Shown here one piece after another: positions 47,182 to 59,762 of a stretch of DNA of 64,000 nucleotides. Source of the DNA: Montifringilla adamsi (lineage: Eukaryota; Chordata; Aves; Passeriformes; Passeridae). Positions within the stretch are counted from its first letter, which is position 1, and every line of letters begins with the position of its first letter. The notes beneath the pieces were generated by a model. It had not been told where the DNA came from, did not search any database, and saw only the letters and a list, made by a program, of their open reading frames with translations. The stretch covers positions 4,008,815 through 4,072,814 of the forward strand of contig JAGGNK010007448.1 in the NCBI GenBank assembly GCA_017590115.1, given 5' to 3'. The translations under genes were made by a program, and so were the position numbers.

Positions 47182-47711
47182 TTTTGGTGAGACCCCACCC
47201 CCAGACCTGCATCCAGCTCTGGGGTCCCCAGCACAGGAAGGACAGGGACCTGTTGGAGCAGGTCCAGAGGAGGACACAAAGTTGATCAGAGGGATGGAAC
47301 AGCTCTGTTGTGAGGAAAGGCTGGGAGAGTTGGGAATGTTCAGCCTGGAGAAGGCTCCAGGGTTACCTAATTGTGAACTTCCAGTTCTTGAAGAGACTAC
47401 AAGAAAGATGGAGAGAGACTCTTAACAAAGGCCTGGAGTGACAGGACAAGGGGGAATAGCTTCAAACTTACAGAGAGGAGGTCTAGATTATAGACTGGGA
47501 ATAAATCCTTCCCTCTGAGGGTGGAAGGCCCTGGCACAGGTTGCCCAGAGAAGTTTTGGCTGCCCCATCCCTGGAAGTGTCCAAGGACAGGTTGGATGGG
47601 GCTTGGAGCAACCTGGAATAGTGGAAAGTGTCCCTGACACAGCAGGAGGGTTGGATCTGGATGATTTTTAAGGTTCTTTCCAACTCAAACTCTTCTAGGA
47701 TTCTATGATAT
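47182..47711 (+). mobile_element. CR1 LINE, longest sharp forward copy
   Basis: About 530 bases follow the CR1 consensus order: GTGAGACCCCACCCCCAGAC, CCAGCTCTGGGGTCCCCAGC, TCCAGAGGAGGACACAAAG, TGAGGAAAGGCTGGGAGAG, TTCAGCCTGGAGAAGGCTCC, GGAGTGACAGGACAAGGGGG, GAGGGTGGAAGGCCCTGGC, GGTTGCCCAGAGAAG, and a tail CTTCTAGGATTCTATGAT (47694-47711). It covers the end of the second reading frame and the entire 3' UTR. It is 5'-truncated with multiple frame breaks. The right boundary is firm because the tail repeat is present. Confidence 0.97.
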
Positions 47712-48099
47712 TAGTATTGCACAAAGTCCCTTGAGCTTCACAAAAGAGCTGAGGCCAGAACTACCCAATTGGACACTCAGCACCAGGAGGATTTGGTGAC
47801 CTAATGCACAACTACTGTCCTGAGAATGAGAGCTCCAAACAGAAGGAAAACAGAATAATTTTCACTTAACTGGAAATGTTCAGTTGTTTCGAGTCTCTTA
47901 GGCTGTTATGTAGGAAATTATCTCTGATGATCCAATTAGTAGAATGGAATAGGGATCTGCATGGGACTGAGAATGTACTCAGAGCATAGATTAAAAGAAA
48001 ATTGTGTATATCTATTAAAAAAAGAATTAAAAAGAGGTGGGGGGAGGTGAAAAAAATGCAAAGAAAAGAGAGATCTTTTCTCATGTTCTCCCCCGAGAA
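47712..48099. other. Short gene-free spacer between two CR1 copies
   Basis: AT-rich DNA with purine-rich patches and nothing recognisable. Confidence 0.55.
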
Positions 48100-48209
48100 A
48101 TCATAGAATCTCCTGATTTGGAGAGGAGTCAAAGGATCAGAGTCCAGCTCCTGGCCCTGCACAGGCCACCCCAACAATCCCACCATGAAAGACCATCCAA
48201 GGACTGATT
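48100..48209 (-). mobile_element. CR1 LINE 3' fragment, reverse
   Basis: The plus strand opens with ATCATAGAATCTCCTGATT, a reversed CR1 tail, then GAGTCCAGCTCCTGGCC, CTGCACAGGCCACCCCAAC and AATCCCACCATG. This wording belongs to a different CR1 subfamily from the copies carrying the CATGGGCAGGGACA box. Confidence 0.85.
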
Positions 48210-51200
48210 AGATCATTCCCAAAACCACAAAAAATAGCAAGACTTCATTGCTGAACCCACTTGACAAGTGTTTGGTGAGCCTTAGGATAAATAACTCACT
48301 TGCTACACACAAGTCTGGACACACACTGGGGTCAAACATTCTGGACGTGAAATTGCTGTGGGACTGTGTTAAATATCTGTGATTTTTGTGGGGTGTTGGT
48401 TGTTCTGTGTGCTTGGAGAAAACCCATTCCAGTGGAGGAGAAGGCAGTGAGAGGTGGGGCTGAGCAGAGCACTCGTAGCAAAGGGGAGGAGGAAGAGAAG
48501 GGACAGGGAGCACTAATTTAGCACAAAATCAAGATGTTGAGAGCCCGATTAATTGAGGTACCAGGAGAGTTGGAGGAATAGAAAATCTTTAATTGCCTGT
48601 ACACCAATGTGAAGATTCTGTGTAGGAAAGGAGGAATAGGAATTCCTCTCATAAGAGCACAAATTCGACCTACTTTGGTGCTACTGAAGCCTGATGGGAA
48701 GATTTACATGAGTGGAATGTTAAAAGCACTGGTTACAATGTCTTCAGCAAGCAAAACCAGGCAAATAAAAGTAGGAGGACAATATTCTTATGTCAAAAAT
48801 GGCATTTCCTGTTTCTGAGTCTCTAAGATCTCGGAAGCAAGTGATCTGAATTAATATTCTCACAAATAAAAACCAAATCAGGTCCTTTCTGCTACCCACT
48901 GCAGACCAGAGAGAAACTTGATTTCTTGTCTGGCTCTTTACGCACCTCTCTGTTATACATAGGAACTAAAAGACTTTCATCTGCATGGCCTGTGAAGGAG
49001 ATCTCATGCTGCTAGAACTAAAATATGCTGGATTTTTTTTCAAAAACAAAGATGAGAATTTCCCAAAATGTTGGATAAAAGTGTTTTATCCAACAGGAGG
49101 ATAGTGCTTGACCTCATCATCTTGACAGATAAAGAGAATTCAGTCCCAGAATTTAAAGTCAGAGAGCTGTTTGGATGCAAGTGGCATAGACTTTATCTAC
49201 TGCCACATGCAAATGGAATAACATCAAACCACACAGATACACTCACAACCAGAACTGATTTCACAAAGATGAAAGCTATTATGAACCCGGTGATTTGAGT
49301 AAAAGGAAAAAAAGGTAAATAGCTGGGAACTCTCTGACAGTATTTTCTGTGCTTCAACAATACCATTAGCATCAGCAAGGGAAAAATAATTTTTAAAAAA
49401 CAAATCAAACAAAAGACATACTTGAAGAAGGGCTGGCCTGATGTCTAGAGGACAATTGGGAATGTAAAAAGTGACCTAGAAAACAAGTGCAGGTACCAGA
49501 CTGAAGCCTCTGTGTTGAGGTTTGCTCAAGGTGTGAGTGCAGAAAGTGCAGCTCCCCCTCAGAGAGCAGCAGTTCTGCACAGTCTGTGAGAGCCCAGTTT
49601 CAGTATCTTCAGACCAGTGACTGAAGTGTGTCTGGATGAGCCTTCAGTCATTTAGCTGCTCACTGACATTGAAATTCAACTTTGCATCCCCTGCCAGCCC
49701 AAGAGCAATGCACCATCTGGTGCCCACATCCGCTCTGCTGAAGGGACACCAATAATTCATAGCTCAGGAGTGAACTTCGGGATGAATGGGGAGGGAAAGG
49801 CCAGCAAACACAAACAGGTCCTGAAACACAGAAGGAATTTGTGAGAAGTGGGAGCAGGTTTTAGACAGAAACCTTTTTTTGCTCTCAGAAATGACCTTTC
49901 TGTAGCTTCTGATTTCCTCCAGCCTGGATCCTCACTGACACCTTTCCAGTGGGGGCTGAGCACATCGAATGTCTGGGCCCAAATCTCTCTGTGTCTCTTC
50001 TTTCCCACAGGATTGGCAAGGGTTCCGTGGAGACTGTGCAGTTGAGACTAGAAATAGCATATAATGGTATTTTTCTGCCTGTGCTTTAAAACACCCTAGG
50101 CTTTAATTAGGATAGCAGCTGTGCTAGAAATGTTAGCTAGACTTCGTGATAGGGAAAATTAGAGGGGGACTTTGTCTCTTACAATCCCTATCTTTTTTTT
50201 CTCTTTTTTAAATGGGTTAATCTGAAATACAGTTCTCAGAGTTCTTGTGTACACTAACATGTCTTTAAAAAGAATCTGCCATCCATCTTCTCTATGCCAG
50301 GTTGATGGATTGGGAACCTCTGAGCAATATCTCTTGACTGAATGAGCCATCTTTGCACCTCCATGGGGAAAAGAGACATCACTGGGTGAAGCACAATGGA
50401 TTGATACTTTCTTTTTTTTGCCAGCAGCAGAATTGAGATGTTTTCCAGAACTTTCAGATATTGCATAGTTACAGAAAGTGGATGATAATCAGTGAAGAAA
50501 TGGACAATTAAAAAAAAATAAAATTACTATATCCTCTGCTAAAACACATCTCTGGATATCCAGGAGAATCTTGTTATGAGCAAGACAGAACTCTTTGCCT
50601 TCCGTGTGCATCCCTTTAGTTTCAGAGCTGTCCCATTCTAAGCTATGGGTGAGGAAGGGCCTCACTGGCTCCTGCTGAAGTTCATAAAATGAAAGCCCCT
50701 CTCCCAAACATGGGTTTAAATGTTCTGCCTGAGTTGTGCAACCAGAATTTTCACAGTGGTAACTTGGCCTGAGCCCAAATTTGAATGTGGATTATTCAGC
50801 TCTGCTGCTCCTATCTGCAGGTCCATGCTCCAGCAGTCACAAGAGCTATTTAAAATAAGGACACAGATGCCTAAAACTCTCTTTTTCTTGAGTCTGTGTT
50901 TGCAAAACTGGTTCCTGCTTAGGGGGAGATTTACAACACTGAAGTTTAGACAACTTGTCTTTGAGGTGCTCCTTGAAAATTCAGAAAAAGAGGGCCTTGT
51001 GCAAGGGGAACTTCAGCTGTGCTCTGGGAAGTTTCTTATTTTTTCACAGACCATGTGTGAAGGCTGAGTGACCAAGTAAAGCACTGCAGGTTAGAGAGAG
51101 AAAGCAAGAGGCATGGGTGTTCCTCCTGCTGCTGAAAACCTCACTCACTGACTTCAAAGTGTCCAAAAGGCACTGAGTTGTCAAAGTACCTCTCACCCCA

Positions 51201-54200
51201 TGTACCAGAACATCCACCAGCCCACAGCTCACCAGCACAGCCCCCCAGTGGCTCCCTCAGCCCCAGGCAGCTTCTGTCACTGTGTCACTGTGGGCTGTGT
51301 CACAGCCCCTGGCACTGTCAGGGACCCCTTTGGTCAGGAGCCTTTCCAGAGCAGCATCTGGCCCACCTGGCATGGCAGTTTTGTTTGGGGCATCCCAAGA
51401 GTTAAATCTTGATGCTGTTTTTCTCTTGGTGGGAATGAGAGAAGCAAAACAACATAGAAATTAAAAATAAAAAAAAAAAATAGAGCTAGGAAGGGAGAGG
51501 GAAAAAAAAAAAAAGCCTAAAACAAAACCCTGGAAAGAGAGAAACAAATATGGTTTAATAACTGGGACGCAATCTACAGTTTGTGAAATTAAAGCCCTGC
51601 TTTCTGCTGGCTGGCTGCCAAAGTTAGGCACAAACAAATCCAGGGAAAAGCAGGTTAATGAGAGACATCCCAAACAAAAAATAGCAAAAAAAGGGAAAGC
51701 AACAAACTCTCAGAGCTCCTACTGATGAGACAAATAAGATTTGAACTGACATTATCTGTTCCACTTGCTGTGCATATTTTATTTGCTGCAGCCAGTCTTT
51801 AAGTCTCCTAGACACAGTTTTCAGCCTCATCCTCTCAGCAGCCATCACTGCATCTATCTTATCCATCCTTCAACTTGTCCAGCCCTGATTACAGTGGGAT
51901 TTGGTTGCATCCTGAGCCTGTTGCTAGGACAGAGGCAGCTGCATTGGGAAGGCATTTGCTGCACGCTGCATCTGTCAGGAGGCTGCAGAGCCAGAAGATT
52001 TCCTGATATGATAGACCAGGTGTCAAAAGCAATAAATAAAAATAATAGTGAGAATCCCTGATGAGAAAGGAACTCAGCTTTTCAGAAGCGTCAGCCTGTA
52101 GCTGTCTTTGCTGAAGGTATTTTTAACTTATTTTGATTGTTTTCCAATCTCCATCTGATGTTCCAGCTCAGTTCTTCTGCAATTATTTCTCCCCCTGGTG
52201 CAGGCTTGTTTGAACTTTCAAGACTAATGGGATGCTGTAAGGGACCAAATCACAAAATCTGTAATTTCCACCAGGTTTTCTGAAACTGCAGGTATGAGTG
52301 CCATGACCTGACTTAGAAGTTAAATTCAGGTTACACAGAGGTTACAGCTAAGCTGCTGCAAAAATCCTTCTCCTCTGGAGCTGTTGACTTAAAGGATGGA
52401 GAAGGAAAAATCCAACAAGTTCTTCTACCTCCTGCACACACCCACGTGCCTGAGTGAAAAGAGCAGTCAGGGGCCTTTGGTAATGAGACAAAGCCAATTA
52501 AGAAGAAACATAGAAACTGATATAAAAGTATTTAACAAAGCTTTTTCCTTTCCTTTTGGGAGACTGCAAGAACCATCTTCCTCACAAAACCACACTGGAA
52601 AAGTTTTTTTCTCTTTCCCTGTTCTACAGGAATCTGTCTGGGCAAAGATCTATGACCCCACCCAGAATAAAATCCCAAAGTCTATAAAAACCTACTCTGA
52701 TTTCACAGACAGAACCTCAGTATTTTGGTTTCCACATTCACAAGTCCCATCCTCTGTTTCCTAATGATTGCACCTACCAGCTTTTTCCATATGTCCACTG
52801 GGCTGGTGGCCAAAGGCATGGAATAAAATGTACATTCAGCAGGGTCTGAGCTCATGCTTTGAGCATGAGTCTTCCAGAAAACAACCTGCAGCTTTCCTCT
52901 TTCAGCTGCACATGTTCAGCAGTATTTATCTGTTGGTCAAATTTCGTTCCAGAAGCACAAACATAATTCATTTGGCCTTGAATATGGACCCAGCTTCAGC
53001 AATGCATTCATTTACTCTGCTTAAAAGCTACTAAGGGCCTGATAAATTTCAGAATTTTCTTAGAGAAGGGATTTTTCTCTATGATTCAGGACTGTATTTC
53101 CCTCCCCTTTCCAAGCTTTGGATAATCAAGGCTGTCAGAGGTGTCCAGTCTCTGTTCATATACAGTTTGGTCTCCTTTTATATATATTCAACGCACAGAA
53201 AAATTTCAAAAGGGCATTTTATCCCACCCATTTTAATAACTATTTAGTCAGGGATGACTGAATTTGGGTTGGTAGGTCAGACAGAATGCCTGACCTTTTG
53301 GCTGCTAAATTTAGGGGAAGTAAGTCTTATTTTCTTAGACAAATCCCTTTGAGAACTCTTTGTATTACAGAAAATCCAGCTCCAGCTCTCAACCAGTACA
53401 GTGGAGCATCCCAGACTTACACAATCAGAAGATCCAGATCTACCAATTCATTCATTTCACAATCCTCTCCTTGGATGTAACCCCACAGAGCTTGTCCATC
53501 TTCTGTGCTAATGCATCATAAAAATCCCATGTGCAAAAATAAATAAAAGCATATTATTTTCCCTTTCCTTTTCTTCAAGGTGCATGCATTGGGGGCAAAA
53601 AGGTTTCTCCACACAATTACAATGTAATTCCATGTTAGTTCCAAAAGACACACAGGGAAATATGGCACTGAAAAGCTACAGAGGTTTTTGAACATCTTCC
53701 TGCTGACAGGACAGATAGATGGCCACTGAGGTGCTATTAATTAGCAGAAGAAAGAGTCATGGATTGAAAATTCCTTGGAACCACAATCTCTTTTTCTCTG
53801 ATGTCTTTCAGGCCTCAGTCTAGGCTTGGAGCCCTGTGCAGCTCTCACCACACCAAGAACATCAGCATGCTTTAGGATGTTGCCAAAGCCTAAACGATGT
53901 GTGGAGACAAATGCCCTTGATACGTACAAGGCAGTCCACACCCTCACAATCAAAGTGAGAAATCCCACCAGGAAAGCCAAGAAATGCAAGGGCAAAGAAA
54001 AAACAGATGAGGAAAATCAGGAAAAGGAGAAGAATCAGACACCAGCTGTGTGGAAGTCATTGCAAGTCTCCACATGTCCCATTGCAGGGGGAGTGCTGAG
54101 AGGAGATGAAGTGTGATGTGAAGGGAGACAAACACAGTGGTGGGTGATGAGAAACAACCTGGGCACAGGAAAAAAAAAGTAAAATCATTAAAAGGACGAC

Positions 54201-55264
54201 ATTAAGTTATTTAATTTTAAGGGGAAAAGGACGTCTTTTATAGGAGGAAAAAAGATTTATATGCTGAGCTTTGGACTGTGATGTTTTCTACTCTGTGCAC
54301 TTTGGTTCCCTTCAACCACAAGACACAAAGATGCAGTGATTAGCCGAGAACTCCAGTACGTAGACTTGTACATAATTCATATTTTGACTTCTCTAAGTTT
54401 GCATAATAAATAGTTTAAACACTGCAGAAAATGTCTGAGAGAGGAAATTAGGATTCTGAATGAAAAAGTTAATTATACCTCGAAGGATATTTTTTTCAGA
54501 TATATACGGGCTAGAAAAAAAGAGCCTAGAAGTGGATAATTTAGGAGATGGAAATGCAGAAAATTATGGGAGTGGTAGCAACAGGAGAGTTATCGCCTTA
54601 AATAGGATAATTAGACTAATTTAATTTTTTAAACTGTGGCATTGCATTATAGACAAACAATTCAATAAATAGCAGCCTGAACATTCTTGCTGCAGCTCCT
54701 GATGCTTCTCGGGGCTGTGGAGAATTTGGCTTTTCATTTTCAGCAGAGTTGTCTGCAGTAGGAATACTGAATTATCATAATGGGTTGCTTCCTATAGTAA
54801 GTCATAAAGGGCAGGGACAGGAAATTATGGAGGAGTGGAAAGGAATATTGACATCATTAAATCAATCACTGCTGATTGGACCCAGGGACTGATGAAGCAG
54901 TGATTGGATCTGAACCTGGAAGACACTGGGGACCAGCTCTTTAAAGATATTTAAGGACTTAACTTTTGCTGATTAAAATAGGAGTTAGTCACCTAAATAG
55001 GGGTTAGATGGCTGATATCATGAGGAACCCAAAATATCTTAGGCCTGAATATCGATCCTGAAGGAGAGCACGTTCCTTCTAGTTCTCAGCAGTGATTACA
55101 CCAAAGTGTGCTTTAGGATATGCAGACAGTGCACCTACACCCCTGGTGAGTGAGAGGAGGAGAAAGAGAACAAAGAAAATATCAGACATATGAGCTAAAG
55201 GAGGCATTAGCTCAAGAGAAGGACATAAGAGTTCTTGTCCCAGAAGTTTCTTTCATTCATTTTT
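48210..55264. other. Longest repeat-poor stretch; candidate conserved block
   Basis: Seven kilobases without a recognisable interspersed repeat or gene. A-runs lie at 51469-51480 and 51501-51513. At 53741-54116 both strands are open over about 85-96 codons, but no family is recognised on either. The strongest texture for conserved non-coding DNA in the window is about 54340-54870: AT-rich, low in homopolymers, with TAATTA (54608-54613) and several TAAT words followed by a mixed-composition core near 54680-54800. The TAAT words are the core of homeodomain binding sites. Confidence 0.45.
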
Positions 55265-55877
55265 CCTCAGGTTTTCTGCTTTCGGGATGACCCGAGAGTC
55301 CCTTTTTCCCAGCCTGGTGGCCGAAGAAAGAGTCAGGATTCTTCGGCTCCGGTTCACAAGGTTGTTTATTATCTATTATCCAAAATATTTTCTCTCTGAC
55401 CCACAGAGGTCTGATCTGCAGCTCCGTCAAGGGCACACTGCTCTGCCCTGAGGTGGTGCTATCTCTTTATACTAAAAACTACGTGTACTTTATTTACAGT
55501 TATTTTCCAATACCTATCATCTCTGTTAGACTGTCTTCTTCTATTTTACTTTAGGCCACTCTAAATGTGCCAGCATCACCCAGACCATGGATGTTTGGAA
55601 GGAGAAAGAAGAAGGACAGGGAATGCCCAAATTCCTCCATCTTGGGACTCCAAACCCCCATTCTAAAAATCCCAAAATTCCACCTTTCACCCTGTGACAA
55701 CTACTATTATGCTACTTAAACTTTTGTGACTTGTAATTCTTCATACAAGGTTAGTAATTTGCTCCATGGGTTAAGATTGAAATCCCAAGTGTCTTTGGCT
55801 TCCTGCCAGGGTCTCTGGGCCCTGCCAGGATCTCCCAGCCATCCAGGGCACCCAGAGGGATGTCCTGCGTTCCGACA
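55265..55877 (-). mobile_element. Solo LTR of a passerine-type endogenous retrovirus, reverse
   Basis: On the minus strand the unit opens TGTCGGAACGCAGGACATCC (55877 downward), continues through AGCCAAAGACACTTGGG and TGTCACAGGGTGAAAGGTGG, then shows a TATAAA box (55471-55466), an AATAAA signal (55370-55365) about 100 bases later, and an end near TTCGGCCACCAGGCTGGG and TCATCCCGAAAGCA. TATA, signal and R/U5 order fit an LTR read in reverse. ATTTTT words at 55259-55264 and 55878-55883 could be a six-base target-site duplication, but such AT-rich words are common. The left end is either 55265 or 55277. No internal genes remain. Confidence 0.75.
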
Positions 55878-56964
55878 ATTTTTAATCCATGTAGTGGAAA
55901 GCCTCCATACAGCCCTTTCCTTCCTGCCACACGAGCTGGGGCAGCAGTGCTGGGAGTTTCTCTGATGTCTGATAACACCTCAGTGCACGTCTGAGGTGCC
56001 TTTCAGCTGGGGCTGCCTCAGCTGTCACCCACACACTGCTCTGCAGGGAGATAAACTCCTGCATGCTGCTGTTTGTCCCCACTCTGCTGCTGTAAGTCAC
56101 ACTTCAGGCTGGCATTGATTCTCCAACACGTTGAGGAGACCCGGGGCAGGGGTGCAGCAGAGCAAGCTGCCTTCAATTACACAGCCATGAAGTGACACCT
56201 GCCAGCCTCTCACACAGCATCTGATCACCAATTAAAGGCATGATTTATGGGCTAAGGAGAGGATGCCCTTCCTGTCTCGCAGGCTGTTTGGGGAAGACAC
56301 CAATTCACAGGCAGCAAGGAGAACCTGGGTTTTCTTGGCAAACTCGTCTTTGGCTGCAGACTTCGCTCATCAGCTCATTAGTGACAAATGTGGGGTAAGG
56401 AAGCTTCAAAATGTTTTGCTCGAGTGTCATTTGCCTTCCAGGCAAAAGAGGTGTGGATCAACCTGTGCCCAAGGGATGGGGAAAGGCCTTTCTGCCAGGA
56501 GAGGGGCTTCAAAGTGGCCCTGGGTTTGGTGTGCAGAGGATCAAAGGGTGTTCCCTGTGCTCCCAAACCTGCAGTGTGAGAGGAACAAACCCCCCTGACT
56601 CCACAGGGTACTCAAAAATTCTCCTCTTTTATTTTTACTATTATTTTTCCATGCATATTAATTGTGGTATAATAGCAAAAAAGTTTAAGAGACTCCAGAA
56701 TGGGCAGCCAGATGATTGTGAGGTGTTTTTAGCAAAGGGGTTTTTTTAAACCTGTTGTAATTTATGTGATTCCTAAGAAACTTAACATAAAGGAATGGCA
56801 ACCTATAGCACATACAGCAACAGATCCAGATGGATGAAAACATGGAAGAGTTGAGTTATGCACCTGCCAGACTTGAAGAAACTAATTATGCAAGTCCTAA
56901 TTTTTATGGCATATCAAATTAAAATTGGTTCTTGGATGTCTGATAGGGAATAACATTTGGTGGG
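55878..56964. other. Gene-free single-copy DNA
   Basis: No gene or repeat recognised. Frames at 56263-56749 are overlapping and lack any domain. Confidence 0.5.
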
Positions 56965-58100
56965 AATTGTATGAGGACCAGAGAAGGACAAACATAGTTC
57001 CTACACTTGGAAAGGGGAGAGGCAGCCCCAGGGAACTATAGACCAGTCATTTTAACCCAGAAAAATAATGGATTAAATTATTAATTAATTTATAAGCACC
57101 CGGAGGATAATAAAAATAAAAGGTGCAGTCAACAGGGACTTGCAAAGAACAATTTCTGTCATATTAATCTAATTTTCTTCTTTATAAAAGCCACCTGCCA
57201 TAGTGGTTTAGGAGGATGCAGCAGCTGTGATGTATCTTGATTTCAATATCATCCCACTGCATTTTCTTAGAAGCAAACAAGGAAAATATGATCTACTGGA
57301 AGTCCTGAATCAGGATGGGTCCTCAATTGACTGAGGAGTCACACATGAATAGTTCTCCTCTAAACTGGAAGGACATTAGGATTGGAATCCCACATTACTT
57401 CAATATTTTCATTATCCATGTGGATGATGTACTGAGGTGCACATCTATAAAATTTGCAAGTGACACTTTGCTGGAAGGGACTGCGAGCAGTTTGGGAGAC
57501 AGGATTGGAATTTAAAAGGATTCTGATTCATCAGAGGAGCAGCAGGAAATCAACAAGATGAAATCCAATAGGACAATGGTGCAAATGACTCCTCAGGAAG
57601 GAGAAACCACAGCTGTGTCCGTGAAAGAGAGAAAAACTGCCCTGATGGCAGCACTGTGGAAAAGCCTCTGGGGTTATGACACTTCCCAGGATCAATGTGA
57701 ATTTCCAGTGAGGAGAGGAAAGGCTTCTCTGGAAGACAACACCAGGCAGGTCATCCATCCTCTCTGGCTGGGACTGGGGGGGCTTCAGCTGCAGAGGGAG
57801 GGCTTGGGGCACCCCTTTCCTGATGTGCACAGAGTGCAGAGATTCAAACAGAGGCCAGCAAGAAGGGGAGAAGCTCCAGGAAACAGGACCTGTGAGAAAA
57901 GTTGAAGTAGTTAAACCTTAATAAGAAAAGACTGAAAGAGGCCACAGTGCAGTTCAGTGACGGGCTGCAGGACACCTCAGTGGGTTCTGAGGGTGTAAGA
58001 CAATAAGGCTGAGGTTTAATTCCCAACAGGAAGGAGAACTGTGTTAAAGTAAGAAATTTTAGCTCTTAAATCAACTAGAAAGGACAGCCATGAATTATCC
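56965..58100 (+). mobile_element. Ancient CR1/L3-type LINE with decayed reverse transcriptase
   Basis: A forward LINE of about 1.1 kb. GGGAACTATAGACCAGTCA (about 57030) is the nucleotide signature before the reverse transcriptase fingers of this superfamily; TGTGATGTATCTTGATTTC (57229 on) corresponds to its V-Y-L-D-F segment, the first catalytic aspartate motif; 57391-57460 encodes an F-N-I-F-I...D-D segment followed by K-F-A-S-D-T, a decayed form of the F-A-D-D-T box; and GTGAATTTCCAGTGAGG with CAGTGGGTTCTGAGGG lies toward the end of the frame and the 3' UTR. Stops and shifts break the frame. The right edge is blurred. This is an old fossil, not an active gene. Confidence 0.8.
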
Positions 58101-59586
58101 TTTACCGGGTGCTTTAAAGAATACTTTAATAAGCTTTCTGTTGATGGACATCTAGATCAGGGCTGTTACATTTCTTTAAGCTGAGAAGTGACTTCCATTT
58201 CAATTGGGATCACAATCTCTGTCTTTGGAAGTGATCAGAAAGCCATCCTGGAGATAAATCTCTCTGCCAGAAGCTCCATCAAAATCAATGCAGCTCCATA
58301 CAATACTGAAATAGATTTAAGGAAAAATAAATTGTGCTCAGAGGAGTTGTAAGTACATGTACTAACAACCAATGTATGCTAATCCATTCCTATCAATCCA
58401 ATGGTAAAATAATAACACCCAAAAAGAAAGTTTTGCTGCTCCTATTTCAATTTTGAAAAAGAGTTCAGTGTCTGAAATCTCTTCTGGCTTTTTTTTCCCT
58501 CCCTAAATTATATAATTTGGGATAATAAGAAGTAATACTTCTCGCAAGCCTTTCCTCGCTTAAACCTTAGTAGATACAATATTCTTCCTACTCTTCCTAC
58601 CCACAGCAGACTGCTTCATAAATAAAATCTGTGGGAGTCTGGTACTTCACACATGAATATCCTGTCTTTCCCCATGCTCCTCACAATGGTAATCCCTGCC
58701 ATGGTTATTATTTATTCAAAAGGTAATGAATAATAATAAATAATGTAGATGATTATTGAGGTGTGATTAATGAATAATGATAAATAATGGGGGGGGGAAA
58801 TATTGTTGCTTGTCAGATAATATCTATTTATTACAAACCATGAAGTAGGGCAGGAAAGTCTCATGCAGCGATGAAATAACCACATTCTTTCACCATTTTC
58901 AGAAGGGTTGAAGGGTCTTAGAGTCAAATTTTCTCCAGTATGTTCCATTTTCTATGCATCGATTCCCCTTAACAATCTGCATCATGGTAAAACTGCTAGA
59001 GGCAGATGAATGGCACAAATTTACCCCTTCTTTTGGGTGGTTAAATAAGCAAGAAACTCTTCTGAAAATCAAATCAGCATTTCAGGTGCTGAGGTCTTGG
59101 ATGTTTGATTCTGAGGGTTTAGTTTGAGTGCATTATTTTCCTTAAGATTGGTCTCACATAGCCAATTACACACACCCCACAGTCTGCCACAGTGATAGAA
59201 AGATCATCAGCTGAAAGAAAGAAGAAGGAAAAATGAGGAAGCAAATCCTGCTTTTGATTCTCATCTTAATGGTAATGAGAAAAATTGTGGCTAATTACAA
59301 GGGTTAATTGGCGTTTGCACAGGTGCAGATGTGACATGTAAGCACACACTCTGCTACAGATGTTGAAACCTAGTGTTAATTTCCTAAGGAATTATTTTGA
59401 TTTAACAAAACACAGGCACCTGAACTGGATGTAAACAGGCCCAGTGGTTTAGAACAGCCAGGAATCTGCTCAGGGCATCCAGGTCTTGCACTAAAACCTG
59501 AAATCACATTCCTGGGGAAGAGACTGAGCTGGTTCCTCTCTTACAGGTAAAAGTCTGGAAGAATAGTGAGGAAACTAGAACTGCAG
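58101..59586. other. Gene-free AT-rich DNA
   Basis: An AT-rich patch at about 58700-58800 is composed of irregular ATAATAAATAATG-like units and ends with a G8 run (58790-58797). No gene or interspersed repeat is recognised in the rest. Confidence 0.55.
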
Positions 59587-59762
59587 TGGCACAGGGTGCC
59601 CAGAGAAGCTGTGGCTGCCCCATCCCTGGAAGTGCTCAAGGCCAGGCTGGATGAGGTTTGGAGCAACCTAGGATAGTGGAAGGTGTCCCTGCCCATGGCA
59701 GGGGGTGGGATGAGATCTTTCAAGTGTTTTCCACCTCAAACCATTGTGTGATTCTGCAACAA
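59587..59762 (+). mobile_element. CR1 LINE 3' end fragment
   Basis: Forward landmarks: GTGGCACAGGGTGCCCAGAG, CTGTGGCTGCCCCATCCC, CAAGGCCAGGCTGGATGAGG, GTCCCTGCCCATGGCAGGGG and a tail CCATTGTGTGATTCTGCA. It is short and well preserved. Confidence 0.95.

Noticed and set aside
53741..54116. Frames open on both strands, one with a hydrophobic N-terminal stretch
   Set aside because: Neither translation matches a family I know; without conservation or transcripts it is not distinguishable from chance.
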